17,992 nt of DNA from Bacillota bacterium (GCA_023411715.1 JAEYOM010000117.1:1-17992), one strand, 5' to 3'; counted from the first letter of the stretch, positions 5,859 through 14,166 are shown. Program-made: numbers and translations. The notes: generated by a model from the letters alone, not told the origin.

Positions 5859-6371
5859 CTAAAGCTGCGAGCATATCTCTCCGGCTATATCGTCCGGTTT
5901 TTTGTCCCCGCAATGTATTATAATGTCCGCGTAATTTATGTACAATGGTTCACGTTCTTCAAAAAGCTGCCTGAAGGTCTGCCCCTGAGACCTTACGAGT
6001 TTTCTTCCGGGTACGAGCCGTTGTTCGAGCGTATCGAAACTCTGTCCAAGGTAGACGACCTTACCGGTGTCCTTTAAATACCGCATCAGTTCGTCATCCT
6101 TTACAACCCCTCCGCCGGTAGCAACTACATTTTGTCTTATTCCACAGGCGATTATGATTTTCCTCTGCAATTCAAGAAATTTTTCATAGCCGTCCATTGC
6201 GACTATATCCTTCAAAGCACGACCATCCTGATTTTTCACGAGCTCGTCCGTATCGACGAAAGCAAGCCCTGTCATCTCGGAAAGGATAGGGCCTACCGTA
6301 CTTTTACCGGCGCCGGGCATACCGATCAGAACTATGCTCTTCCTGTTATGCATATCCAGTTTCCCATTCAT
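5859..6371 (-). CDS. aroK: Shikimate kinase
   Basis: Cytoplasmic enzyme that phosphorylates shikimate with ATP to shikimate 3-phosphate, a late step to chorismate. Visible are the P-loop GMPGAGKST (residues 17-25), the shikimate/Mg motif FVDTDELV with conserved Asp residues, and the GGGVV loop near residue 80, followed by the lid region. The ATG at 6371 gives 170 residues, the usual length, and overlaps the aroC stop as ATGA with GGAG a short distance upstream. A GTG at 6383 would add four residues but lacks a ribosome binding site. It is the third gene of the aroA-aroC-aroK unit, translationally coupled to aroC and followed within 16 nt by the Spo0A-like gene. Confidence 0.95.
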   Translation of the reverse strand: MNGKLDMHNRKSIVLIGMPGAGKSTVGPILSEMTGLAFVDTDELVKNQDGRALKDIVAMDGYEKFLELQRKIIIACGIRQNVVATGGGVVKDDELMRYLKDTGKVVYLGQSFDTLEQRLVPGRKLVRSQGQTFRQLFEEREPLYINYADIIIHCGDKKPDDIAGEICSQL

Positions 6372-7549
6372 AGGTTTTCCCACTCCGGATCAATGATCGC
6401 TTTTATTCCGTTATAGCCTTCAGCAATAAGAATCGCGTCAAGCAGCGCAATCCTCATCATCGCTTCACAGACAGGATATATCCTGGTCAAAATGGTCGGA
6501 TCGCTTCTGGATGCAAATACGTGGCTCGTATTTTTTTTCTTTTTTATATCCGCTGTTTCCTGTTCCTTTAAAATAGTCGGGGTAGGTTTGACAGCAACTC
6601 TCAGCCTGATCTCCTCGCCGTTCGAAATACCGCCGAGCAGACCGCCCGCCCGGTTTGTACGGAAACGAACCTTTCCGGATACCTCGTCGATGTATGGCGT
6701 GTCATTTGACTGTGAGCCTGTCATCCTGGCATGTTCGAAGCCGTCTCCGAATTCGATCCCCTTTACTCCGCCTATGGACATCAATGCATGAGCAATAGTC
6801 GCGCTCAGTTTGTCGAAAACGGGTTCTCCGAGCCCTGCAGGCACTCCTGCCGCAACCACTTCTACCACTCCTCCGCAGGAGTCGCCCGAGGCCTTTACTT
6901 TTAAAAGATCATCTATCATTTCCCGGGCCTTCTGCAAATCAGGACAATTTATATCATTTTTTCTATAATTGGCCTTCGCAGTTTCATAAGTGACCGGCGA
7001 AGCCTTTATTCCATGGGATTCCATCGTATATGCGAGGACATCGATGTTCATTTTATCGAGTATGAGCTTTGCAACAGCGCCTCCCGCAACCCTTGCGACC
7101 GTTTCCCTCGCCGAAGCCCTTCCCGCGCCTGCCCAGTCGTAGTAGCGCCCGTACTTTGAATAGTAAGTATAGGAAGCCTGCCCGGGCCTTACAAGTTCCC
7201 TGTTCTGCTTATGCTGCCGTATATGTACATCATTGATATCGCTGCTCGGAATTATCATGCCGACGGGCGCGCCGGTAGAAAGATCATTTTCCATTACCCC
7301 TGAGTAAATAAATACCCGGTCTTTTTCCTTCCTCGGCGTGCTGAGTTTAGACAACCCGGGCCTGCGCTTGTCCAATTCCGTTTCTATGGCTTCCGCCGTT
7401 ATTTTCACTCCCGGCGGGACGCCGTCTATAATGACCATCTGACCGCCGTACAGCTCTTCCGGTATTTCGGCACTCTTCCTGAAGCCGCCGGAATATGATT
7501 CGCCGCAGGTGGTTATGCGAAACATTCTTCCGAATGTGTTTCCTAACAT
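6368..7549 (-). CDS. aroC: Chorismate synthase
   Basis: FMN-dependent lyase that removes phosphate from 5-enolpyruvylshikimate 3-phosphate to give chorismate, the precursor of aromatic amino acids and folate. Family segments are present in order: MLGNTFGRMFRITTCGESYS at the N terminus, GRASARETVARVAGGA near 130, SGDSCGGVVEVVAAGVPAGLGEP near 210, and NRAGGLLGGISNGEEI near 295. The late SRSDPTILTRIYPVCEAM segment completes the family pattern. The ATG at 7549 has TGGAGG 5 nt upstream and gives 393 residues. A longer frame to 7561 adds only four residues and loses the ribosome binding site. It follows aroA after 88 nt and overlaps aroK by 4 nt. Confidence 0.97.
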   Translation of the reverse strand: MLGNTFGRMFRITTCGESYSGGFRKSAEIPEELYGGQMVIIDGVPPGVKITAEAIETELDKRRPGLSKLSTPRKEKDRVFIYSGVMENDLSTGAPVGMIIPSSDINDVHIRQHKQNRELVRPGQASYTYYSKYGRYYDWAGAGRASARETVARVAGGAVAKLILDKMNIDVLAYTMESHGIKASPVTYETAKANYRKNDINCPDLQKAREMIDDLLKVKASGDSCGGVVEVVAAGVPAGLGEPVFDKLSATIAHALMSIGGVKGIEFGDGFEHARMTGSQSNDTPYIDEVSGKVRFRTNRAGGLLGGISNGEEIRLRVAVKPTPTILKEQETADIKKKKNTSHVFASRSDPTILTRIYPVCEAMMRIALLDAILIAEGYNGIKAIIDPEWENL

Positions 7550-7637
7550 ATTATCCTCCATGCTCCGGTGTTTCCGGGGTTATTATGTTACAAATACAAT
7601 AATACTGCATCCTGTCTATAATCAAGCAGACGATATG

Positions 7638-8957
7638 CTACTCTTCCGGCTCGTGTCCCCTTTTTTCCGTGTTCTTGTCGGAACCTTCCGTGATCAGCTC
7701 TATGTCTCCGCCGCAATCTCTGATGAATTCCGGAAATTGCGGGAATGTCACATTTACGGCTTCGGCAGTTTCAATAGTCGTCTCTCCCCTGATATTGAGT
7801 CCGGCTACCGCCAAAGCCATAACTATCCTGTGGTCGTCGTGCCCGCTTACCCTGCAGCCCTTTAGCTTGCTATGCCTTATCACAAGTCCGTCCTCGAGTT
7901 CTTCTATGTCCGCTCCCATTTTCTTAAGTTCTGTGCACATAACGGATATCCTGTCAGTTTCCTTCATTCTGGCCTGGGGAACATTGACGAGTCTTGTCTC
8001 CCCTTCCGCGAAGCAGCCTGTAACTGCCATTGCCGGCAATGCGTCAGGCGTTGAATTGAGATCTATTTCAATGCCCTTAAGCTTGCCGCCTTTTATTATA
8101 ATGCCTTCTTCAGTATGCCTGATGGACGCACCCATTTCCTGAAGGTAGTCCAGTACTTTTTTATCTCCCTGCGGATCCGTCATATCAAGGTTTTTAAGCA
8201 AAAATTCTCCTCCGGATACAGCTGCCAGAACCATAAAAAAAGTAGCCGAAGAAAAGTCACCGGGTATCCGCATATCGAACGGTTTATACTTTTGTCCACC
8301 CTTTATCAGTATCTTCCTGAAATTGTCGTTTTCATACCTTATGCCCTGATTGTTCAGCCACCACAAGGTCATTTCAGCATAGGGCACCTCGTTGAGCCTG
8401 GTTATAGTAATTTCGGTGTCATTTCCGATGAGCGGCGCATTTATCAAAACGGAGGACAAATATTGCGAAGTTACAGCGTCCAGTCCCGCCTTTCCTCCCT
8501 TGAGCCTGCCTCTTACAACGACCGGGGCCATATCGTTTCCGCGTGTTGAAAAAACATCGGCTCCCAGCTCGTTCATCGCATTTATCAGCGAGCCCAGAGG
8601 CCTTCTCCTGATTTGATAGTCGCCGGTGAAGACGGTACACCCGTCAGTCAAACCGGCGGTCATCATCGCAAATCGCAGCGTCGTGCCGGAATTGCCCACA
8701 TCCACAATATTTTCAGGCACCGACGGGACGCCGTCAAAACCTTCAACGATATAGCGGCTGCCGGTATTTTCAAATTCAGCGCCAAACGCGCGGCATACTG
8801 ACACTGCAGAATAGGCATCTTTTGACACCAACGGGTCTTTTATTACCGAACGGCCGCCCGCGAGACTCGCAATGAACAGTGCCCTGATGGTATGGGACTT
8901 AGAGCCCGGTATGACGACACTACCATGTGTTTTCGATTTTCTGACCTTTAACAGCAT
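7638..8957 (-). CDS. aroA: 3-phosphoshikimate 1-carboxyvinyltransferase (EPSP synthase)
   Basis: Transfers the enolpyruvyl group of PEP to shikimate 3-phosphate, the target step of glyphosate. All hallmark motifs are present: PGSKSHTIRAL near residue 18, NSGTTLRFAMMTAG near 90, RRRPLGSL near 118, SQYLSSVL near 165, PGDFSSATFF near 235, DALPAMAV, KETDRI and DHRIVMALAVAG. The ATG at 8957 has AGGAAGG 9 nt upstream and yields 439 residues. The frame upstream (to 8978) adds seven residues with no better start. The C-terminal tail (about the last 15 residues, charged, Glu/Lys-rich) extends past the usual end of the enzyme. It is the first gene of aroA-aroC-aroK, with a promoter at 9011-9039. Confidence 0.97.
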   Translation of the reverse strand: MLLKVRKSKTHGSVVIPGSKSHTIRALFIASLAGGRSVIKDPLVSKDAYSAVSVCRAFGAEFENTGSRYIVEGFDGVPSVPENIVDVGNSGTTLRFAMMTAGLTDGCTVFTGDYQIRRRPLGSLINAMNELGADVFSTRGNDMAPVVVRGRLKGGKAGLDAVTSQYLSSVLINAPLIGNDTEITITRLNEVPYAEMTLWWLNNQGIRYENDNFRKILIKGGQKYKPFDMRIPGDFSSATFFMVLAAVSGGEFLLKNLDMTDPQGDKKVLDYLQEMGASIRHTEEGIIIKGGKLKGIEIDLNSTPDALPAMAVTGCFAEGETRLVNVPQARMKETDRISVMCTELKKMGADIEELEDGLVIRHSKLKGCRVSGHDDHRIVMALAVAGLNIRGETTIETAEAVNVTFPQFPEFIRDCGGDIELITEGSDKNTEKRGHEPEE

Positions 8958-9010
8958 ACGAACTATCCTTCCTGCCATTCTTCAAAATACTGCCATATTT
9001 CAATATAAAT

Positions 9011-9039
9011 ATATTAATATACAGTATTATATTCGTCAA
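9011..9039 (-). promoter_or_regulatory. Promoter of the aroA operon
   Basis: On the minus strand, -35 TTGACG (9034-9039) and -10 TAATAT (9011-9016) are 17 bp apart, about 53 bp before the aroA start codon. No T-box or attenuator could be recognised in the short leader. Confidence 0.55.
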
Positions 9040-9284
9040 ACTTTTTGTATGTGCCGCGTCACTTCCCTCATGTTCTGTTGTGTCTGTTCAGACCATCAGC
9101 GCTGTTCATTCCAGTTGTGTTTTAAGCACGGACTGTAGTGCCCCTTTTTAACCATCCTCAAGTTCATACTAAGAAGTCCTGTCTTACGGGTATTGCAGTT
9201 CGCTCCACTCTACTACTCCCCTGTGCAGCACGGCTTCGAAGCAGAAAACACAACTTCCACAAACGGCACTGCCGGTCTGAATAG
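9040..9284. other. Intergenic stretch with no recognised gene
   Basis: About 245 bases between the aroA promoter and the stop of the methyltransferase gene. They have a coding-like base composition, but only broken short frames on either strand. Small palindromes such as GCTTCGAAGC (9235-9244) and CGGCACTGCCG (9262-9272) occur, and neither makes a convincing terminator. It may hold a decayed gene. I could not identify a family. Confidence 0.4.
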
Positions 9285-10496
9285 TTACGTCCCATTAGAT
9301 TTCGAAGGCTCGTCAGCCGTATGCGTCCTGGGCTGGTCGATGACCGCGTCATCTGCTCGCCCATGCGTCCTGGGCGGAGGTCCGAAAAATTGATAATAGT
9401 TGCACATTATCCTGCCGTTGTACAGCTTGCGCTTCTTATCCGCTCTTCGTCCTACCAGCTGCTCGAATCGCTGGTGTGATGTGATGACGTAAAAGGACCA
9501 TGTATCGAAACGCTTGAAAACCGTTCCGAGCTCCCTGTACAGACGCTCGACCTCGGGCATTTCCCCAAGCCTTTCCCCATACGGCGGGTTGCAGATAATG
9601 AACCCGTATTTGTATCTTGAACTTATATCGGAAACCGGAAGGCGCTGAAAATGTATATCTTCCGACACTCCGGCCTGCTCTGCATGATAGCGGGCAAGGC
9701 TCATGACGTCTTCGTCTATGTCCGAGCCGTGTATCCTCAATTCTGTCGACCTGTTTACCTTATCGGCCGCTTCTTCCCTGGCTTTGGCCCACAGACCGGC
9801 CTGAGTCTGACTCCAGGCTTCGGCGGTAAAGCTGCGCTTTGCCCCAGGCGCCATATTGCGCGCTATCAAGGCAGCTTCGACAGGTATAGTCCCGGAGCCG
9901 CAGAATGGATCGATGAGCGCTCGGTCCGGCTTCCACCTGCTTATCATAAGCATTGCCGCAGCTAGAGTTTCCTTGAGGGGCGCGCCGGTCACAAGCTTCC
10001 TGTAGCCTCGCTTGTGCAGTCCGGGGCCCGTCGTGTCTATCGTGAGTGTCGCTGTATCCTTGAGCAGGCTTACTTCTATTTTGTAGAGCGGTCCGGTTTC
10101 CTCAAACCACTGCCTTTTATATTTTAGCTTCAGCTTCTCCACTATAGCCTTTTTGACGATAGCCTGGCAATCCGGCACGCTCGTAAGTTTAGAATCCACT
10201 GATTTGCCTTCGACAGGGAATTCTGCATTTTCAGGCAGCCATTCGTCCCAGGGCAGCGCCTTTGTCCCCTCGAAAAGCTCATCAAAGGTAAGCGCCCTGA
10301 ATTCACCCATTTTGAGCAATACACGGTCTGCACAGCGCAGCCAGAGATTCGACCTGCATATGGCCTCCTCATCGCCTGCAAAAGTCACTTTGCCGTTTTC
10401 GATCTGCTGGTCACCGTAACCCAGCCAATTCAGTTCCCTTCCGACCACCGCTTCTATCCCGAAGGCTGAAGTGGCTATCAAATGAAGCTTTGACAT
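9285..10496 (-). CDS. THUMP-domain class I SAM-dependent rRNA methyltransferase (RlmL N-terminal / YpsC type)
   Basis: Predicted 23S rRNA guanine-N2 methyltransferase acting in the cytoplasm, of the YpsC/RlmL type. The N-terminal part (about 1-155) is the ferredoxin-like plus THUMP RNA-binding region beginning LHLIATSAFGIEAVVGREL. The C-terminal catalytic domain has the SAM site DPFCGSGTIPVEAALIARN near residue 195, the acidic HGSDIDEDVM segment near 255, and the catalytic NPPYGERLGE near 307. The family core ends around QFFGPPPR. The last 28 or so residues (RTHGRADDAVIDQPRTHT...) are an extra tail with an internal RTH duplication. The ATG has GGGAGGAA 5 nt upstream. E. coli RlmL is a fusion with a second methyltransferase, and the single-domain form here is usual in Firmicutes. 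The exact rRNA position is inferred from the family. Confidence 0.92.
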   Translation of the reverse strand: MSKLHLIATSAFGIEAVVGRELNWLGYGDQQIENGKVTFAGDEEAICRSNLWLRCADRVLLKMGEFRALTFDELFEGTKALPWDEWLPENAEFPVEGKSVDSKLTSVPDCQAIVKKAIVEKLKLKYKRQWFEETGPLYKIEVSLLKDTATLTIDTTGPGLHKRGYRKLVTGAPLKETLAAAMLMISRWKPDRALIDPFCGSGTIPVEAALIARNMAPGAKRSFTAEAWSQTQAGLWAKAREEAADKVNRSTELRIHGSDIDEDVMSLARYHAEQAGVSEDIHFQRLPVSDISSRYKYGFIICNPPYGERLGEMPEVERLYRELGTVFKRFDTWSFYVITSHQRFEQLVGRRADKKRKLYNGRIMCNYYQFFGPPPRTHGRADDAVIDQPRTHTADEPSKSNGT

Positions 10497-10584
10497 TTGT
10501 TCCTCCCATTATTTCCTTTAATCTAGCAATAAACTCCTATATAGTATATCATTATATAAGGTTCCGATATAACTGATTTCGATC

Positions 10585-10622
10585 GGTTATTATAAGGCGG
10601 TTATTATAAAGTGTTATTATAA
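10585..10622 (-). repeat. Three tandem 13-14 bp repeats carrying TATAAT on the minus strand
   Basis: GGTTATTATAA occurs at 10585-10595 and 10599-10609, and TGTTATTATAA at 10612-10622. Each unit reads TTATAATAAC on the minus strand, that is, three consensus -10 hexamers in a row upstream of the methyltransferase gene. No matching -35 boxes were found. Confidence 0.65.
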
Positions 10623-10649
10623 AGCTTCATTGCGGGGCAGACACTTCGA

Positions 10650-10678
10650 TTGATACGTGCGTATCAAAATAGTATAAT
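10650..10678 (+). promoter_or_regulatory. Strong promoter with an 18-bp operator-like palindrome over the -35
   Basis: -35 TTGATA (10650-10655), 17-bp spacer, -10 TATAAT (10673-10678). The -35 and half the spacer are inside the perfect palindrome TTGATACG-TG-CGTATCAA (10650-10667). A repressor bound there would block RNA polymerase from the DUF1189 gene. The regulator is unknown and is not encoded next to it. Confidence 0.8.
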
Positions 10679-10708
10679 AGTTAAGGAAAAATTTATCGGG
10701 AGGACTTT

Positions 10709-11530
10709 ATGGACGAATCAAATATGGGTTTTTTCAGTCGTTTATATTATAGTATAACAAGCTTCGACAAGTACAGGTATTTCCTCAGGCAGAGCACAAG
10801 CAAGGCAGTGATATTCCTGCTTATCGTTTCGATATTCATCGCTGCGATCATTTCAGTACAGGCGGGCATCGAAAGCAACAAGATCATCGATGGGATCATA
10901 ACAGGCATATCCGGTAAAATTCCTGATTTTCAGCTTGCCGACGGCAAACTCGACGTAAGCGGCAAAATGCCGATCATTATAGACGACGGTGCGAACCCGA
11001 TTATTATCGATACGTCACCCAACGCAGATGAAAAGATACTTGACAGTTATGATACAGCCATACTGGTAACAAGCGACAAAATAATTTCAAAAAGTTATGT
11101 AAATAAGAGCGTAACTGATCTGAGCCAGTTCCAGGGAATAGTCATCAATCGTCAGATCGTGCAGGAAACATTGCCGATATTAAAGCCGATCGTCAAAGTG
11201 GCAATCGTATTCGTAGGAATATTCTTCGTCTGCGCGAAATTTATAACCGCACTGATAGTAAGCCTGTTCGGGCTTTCCATTAATTCTGCAAGAAATACAA
11301 GGCTCACTTATCGAAGCATATTCAAGATAAGCGCTTATTCCATGACGCTGCCGCTTATCGTGTGTACCGTACTGGATCTGGTTATACCGCAGTTCCCGTA
11401 TAAATGGCTGCTGTTTTACATCATAGCGTTCGTCTATGTATTCGGAGCGATCAATTCCATCAAAAGGGAAATCGACAGCAACGATTTCAATAACATGACC
11501 GATTCAGGCGATATGAACGGAATGGGCTGA
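10709..11530 (+). CDS. DUF1189-family integral membrane protein
   Basis: A 273-residue membrane protein. A hydrophobic segment near residues 32-52 (AVIFLLIVSIFIAAIISVQAG) is followed by an extracytoplasmic domain of about 110 residues. That domain contains KIPDFQLADGKLDVSGKMPI and PIIIDTSP, a pattern typical of DUF1189. Three hydrophobic segments follow: about 160-190, 208-225 and 230-250. The tail is Asp/Asn/Met-rich. No function is established for the family. The ATG is preceded by GGGAGG at 5 nt. The gene stands alone between a palindrome-controlled promoter and a strong terminator, so its expression is probably regulated on its own. Confidence 0.85.
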   Translation: MDESNMGFFSRLYYSITSFDKYRYFLRQSTSKAVIFLLIVSIFIAAIISVQAGIESNKIIDGIITGISGKIPDFQLADGKLDVSGKMPIIIDDGANPIIIDTSPNADEKILDSYDTAILVTSDKIISKSYVNKSVTDLSQFQGIVINRQIVQETLPILKPIVKVAIVFVGIFFVCAKFITALIVSLFGLSINSARNTRLTYRSIFKISAYSMTLPLIVCTVLDLVIPQFPYKWLLFYIIAFVYVFGAINSIKREIDSNDFNNMTDSGDMNGMG

Positions 11531-11544
11531 CAGTTCACGCACGC

Positions 11545-11584
11545 AGCCGCTTTATCGGACTTGGCCGATAAGGCGGCTTTTTTT
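11545..11584 (+). terminator. Intrinsic terminator of the DUF1189 gene
   Basis: AGCCGCTTTATCGG pairs with CCGATAAGGCGGCT over 14 bp with one G-U, a six-base loop and a seven-T tail. It lies 14 nt after the stop codon. Confidence 0.95.
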
Positions 11585-11600
11585 GTATGAAACGATATTT

Positions 11601-11640
11601 TTGACAAATCATATTAGCATGCGCATTTTATAATGCTAAT
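11601..11640 (+). promoter_or_regulatory. Promoter region of the FAD-Rieske gene with an inverted repeat
   Basis: TTGACA (11601-11606) and TATAAT (11629-11634) are both perfect but 22 bp apart, more than the normal 17. The inverted repeat ATTAGCAT (11613-11620) / ATGCTAAT (11633-11640) spans the spacer and overlaps the -10. A DNA-distorting or repressing regulator would fit. Confidence 0.5.
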
Positions 11641-11667
11641 GACGTAAGAAGATATCGGAGGAATGAT

Positions 11668-13239
11668 ATGGAAACTAATGATAAAATCAAACTCACTGAC
11701 GTATCGGTCTCGTTGTGGGTCGCATCGACACAGGATACCGATTACCCCAAGGTTGAAAACGATATGGACGTGGACGTTGCCATCATTGGAGGAGGTATTA
11801 CCGGGATTACTACGGCATACTTGCTCAAAAAAGCAGGGGCAAGGGTGGCGATAATCGACTCCAATAAAATAGTCAAAGGCGGTACGGGACATACGACTGC
11901 CAAAATAACTTCCCAACATACTCTCAAATATTATAAAATGGTCAACGCCGTCGGCGAGGAGAAAGCGCGCCAGTATGCGGATGCCAATCAGGCGGCCATT
12001 GACCTCGTAGAGAAGATAACCAGGGAAAACAATATCGAATGCGACTTCAGGAGAGCGCCAGCCTACGTATTTACGGAGGACGAGAACTATGTGCAGAAAA
12101 TAGAAGACGAAGTAAAAACGGCATCGAAGCTCGGGCTTCCCGCAGAATATACCGAAGACCATGAACTGCCGTTCAAGGTAAAATGCCTCGAAAGGTTTTC
12201 GAACCAGGCCTGCTTCCATCCCCGGAAATACCTGCTGGCGCTTGCTTCGATCATCGAAGGTGAGGATTGCCGCATATACGAGAACACCTGGGTCGTCGAC
12301 ATAGAAGAGGGAGATGAGGTCCATACCGCAATTACCGACAGCGGCAAAAAGATTCGTGCAAAAAGTATAGTACAGGCGACTCGCTATCCTTTTTACGATA
12401 AGCCGGGACTGTATTTTACAAGGGTCTATCCGGAACGTTCCTATCTGCTGGGGGCGCATATCACCGATAAACTCCCGGAGGGCATGTATATAAATGCGGA
12501 AAGTCCCAACCGTACGCTGCGGGCTCATTTCTGCAAGGAAGGAGACCTGCTGCTGATTGGCGGCGAATCACATAAAACCGGACACGGGGGAGATACGAAG
12601 CAATTTTATAATATCTGCAGTGATTTCGCGCAATCAAACTACAATGTAGCCGATATACCTTACCGGTGGTCGGCACAGGATTATACGGCAATGGACGAAA
12701 TACCGATGATCGGGCATATGACATCGGGAAAAAACAGGATCTATGTCGCTACGGGTTTTCAGAAATGGGGCATGAGCAACGGAACAGCCTCGGCAATGAT
12801 CATATCGGATCTGATCCTGAAAGACGAAAGCCCCTGGGAGGATGTATTCAGCCCGTCAAGGTTCACCCCGGCCGCTTCTGCGAAGAACTTCATAATGGAA
12901 AACGCCGATGTCGCCAAAAATTATATCCAGGGCAAGCTAAATATTCCCGAAGGTACAAAAGACATCAAAAAGGGCGACGCCTTCATTTCGGAAGTGGGCG
13001 GCCACAAAGTCGGCATGTACAGGGATATGGACGGTGAGCTGCATTTTGTAAGCACCACCTGCACACATATCGGCTGCGAACTGAAATGGAATTCCGCCGA
13101 GCTTTCATGGGATTGTCCATGCCATGGATCAAGGTTCACTTATAAGGGCGATATCATCGAAGGCCCTGCACTTGAATGCATCAAACCCGCGGAGACGCAG
13201 GGCGATATCGGCAAAAGCGGGACGGATGTTATAGTGTAG
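11668..13239 (+). CDS. FAD-dependent oxidoreductase with C-terminal Rieske [2Fe-2S] domain
   Basis: A 523-residue fusion. Residues about 30-400 form a D-amino-acid-oxidase-type flavoprotein. It opens with the dinucleotide-binding VDVAIIGGGITGITTAYLL and includes GGTGHTTAKITSQHT, a conserved glycine-rich segment of the group. The C-terminal segment from about 430 is a Rieske domain with CTHIGC and DCPCHGSRF, giving the C-x-H and C-x2-H ligands, and a KGDIIEGPA tail. The architecture matches the B. subtilis YhfW group. The substrate is unknown, and oxidation of an amine or amino acid with electron transfer through the Rieske cluster is inference. The ATG at 11668 is 6 nt after GGAGG. An overlapping ATG at 11663 is out of frame. 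No signal peptide is seen, so it should be cytoplasmic. Confidence 0.93.
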   Translation: METNDKIKLTDVSVSLWVASTQDTDYPKVENDMDVDVAIIGGGITGITTAYLLKKAGARVAIIDSNKIVKGGTGHTTAKITSQHTLKYYKMVNAVGEEKARQYADANQAAIDLVEKITRENNIECDFRRAPAYVFTEDENYVQKIEDEVKTASKLGLPAEYTEDHELPFKVKCLERFSNQACFHPRKYLLALASIIEGEDCRIYENTWVVDIEEGDEVHTAITDSGKKIRAKSIVQATRYPFYDKPGLYFTRVYPERSYLLGAHITDKLPEGMYINAESPNRTLRAHFCKEGDLLLIGGESHKTGHGGDTKQFYNICSDFAQSNYNVADIPYRWSAQDYTAMDEIPMIGHMTSGKNRIYVATGFQKWGMSNGTASAMIISDLILKDESPWEDVFSPSRFTPAASAKNFIMENADVAKNYIQGKLNIPEGTKDIKKGDAFISEVGGHKVGMYRDMDGELHFVSTTCTHIGCELKWNSAELSWDCPCHGSRFTYKGDIIEGPALECIKPAETQGDIGKSGTDVIV

Positions 13240-13277
13240 ACTAAAAAATATCATGTCTTGATGTAAAGCATAAGTCG

Positions 13278-13340
13278 ATACGGCAGGCTAGTGTATCAAA
13301 TCATTGCGTGCGCAGTTTATGATACATACACCTGCCGTAT
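13278..13340 (+). terminator. Long two-part hairpin 3' of the FAD-Rieske gene
   Basis: ATACGGCAGG (13278-13287) pairs perfectly with CCTGCCGTAT (13331-13340). Inside it, TGTATCA (13292-13298) pairs with TGATACA (13320-13326). Before the transposon inserted next to it, it would have been followed by a T-rich TTGATTTTATT, so it is probably the original terminator. Confidence 0.55.
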
Positions 13341-13385
13341 TGATTTAGCTCTGTCACAACTTATGGTTGAAATTTATTATTTTTT

Positions 13386-13410
13386 GAGCAGAGCTAATTA
13401 TGCTCTGCTC
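13386..13410. repeat. Perfect 9-bp hairpin inside the element
   Basis: GAGCAGAGC-TAATTAT-GCTCTGCTC lies between the left end of the element and the stop of the DHFR-like gene. It could terminate that gene's minus-strand transcript, although no T tract follows on that strand. Confidence 0.6.
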
Positions 13411-13474
13411 AATTGTTATATTTAGCTCGCTTTTGTGAAATATTGTTTATTAAGTTTACTGTAGATTATGCTTA

Positions 13475-14008
13475 TTATCTTACGACTTCGTAATGAAGCT
13501 CCACAAATTGATTGAATCGATTTATATCTTTTAATGATAAAAGTGTTTGAAAATCATTGTTTTTAAACAGCGGAATACCTTTTCCAAGTAAAATTGGGGC
13601 AACTGAAATGATAAGTTCATCTACGAGTTTCTCTTTTATAAAAGTGTTAAGCAAATCTCCACCACCAACGAGCCAAATATTCTTACCATTTTTATTTTTT
13701 AATTCTTTTGTAAATTGAACAACATCATTATAGATGAAGTTTACATATCTGTTATCATTCTTCTTAGTTCTTGAAAAAACATAGCATTCCTTACCTTTGT
13801 ATGGAAAATCGCCTTTTTCATGCTCGATAATCCAATCGTAAGTGACTCTCCCGATTAAAACACTATCTACTGTATCATAAAATTTTGAGTAACCGTTATC
13901 TCCTTCACCTTCGACTGCAAATAGCCAATTCAAGTTGTGCTCATCTGTAGCAATATACCCATCTAAACTTGAAGCGATAAACAACACTAGCTTACGATAG
14001 CTCATCAT
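13475..14008 (-). CDS. Dihydrofolate reductase-fold protein (RibD C-terminal family), transposon passenger
   Basis: A 177-residue soluble protein with the RibD C-terminal/DHFR fold. Features are the N-terminal strand LVLFIASSLDGYIA, DSVLIGRVTYDWI near residue 50, the NADPH-loop-like NIWLVGGGDLLNTFI near 110, and ELIISVAPILLGKGIPLF near 133. Related YyaP/YwjB-type proteins are annotated as reductases, but their substrates are unknown. It lacks convincing features of true DHFR, so trimethoprim resistance should not be assumed. ATG at 14008 or 14005 follows GGAGG, while the frame further upstream starts only at a TTG. Its AT-rich codon use contrasts sharply with the neighbours, and it sits between transposon ends, so it was almost certainly acquired horizontally. 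Confidence 0.88.
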   Translation of the reverse strand: MMSYRKLVLFIASSLDGYIATDEHNLNWLFAVEGEGDNGYSKFYDTVDSVLIGRVTYDWIIEHEKGDFPYKGKECYVFSRTKKNDNRYVNFIYNDVVQFTKELKNKNGKNIWLVGGGDLLNTFIKEKLVDELIISVAPILLGKGIPLFKNNDFQTLLSLKDINRFNQFVELHYEVVR

Positions 14009-14166
14009 GAAAACCTCCAAAATTTTTTCATTTCCATAATACGAAGATTATATAAATTTACTACTTCTCAATTTTGAACAAATATGCCAAATATGAATTT
14101 CTTGCAATACAAATAATACATCAAATTCCATAATTTTACCATATCAAATTACTTCAATCTAAACAT

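Noticed and set aside
8958..9010. A T-box or aromatic-amino-acid attenuator before aroA.
   Set aside because: The leader is only about 50 nt, with no T-box sequence, no terminator-antiterminator pair and no leader peptide rich in aromatic codons.
9193..9393. A plus-strand frame antisense to the end of the rRNA methyltransferase gene that stays open for about 90 codons.
   Set aside because: No ribosome binding site, no recognisable domain, and half of it is antisense to a well-supported gene.
11614..12528. A 304-codon minus-strand frame.
   Set aside because: It is entirely antisense to the FAD-Rieske gene, whose motifs and ribosome binding site are clear. The antisense product shows no domain.
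13475..14008. Calling the DHFR-fold gene a trimethoprim-resistance dihydrofolate reductase.
   Set aside because: The sequence fits the RibD C-terminal/YyaP-like group, not folA or dfr enzymes. A transposon context alone does not show resistance.
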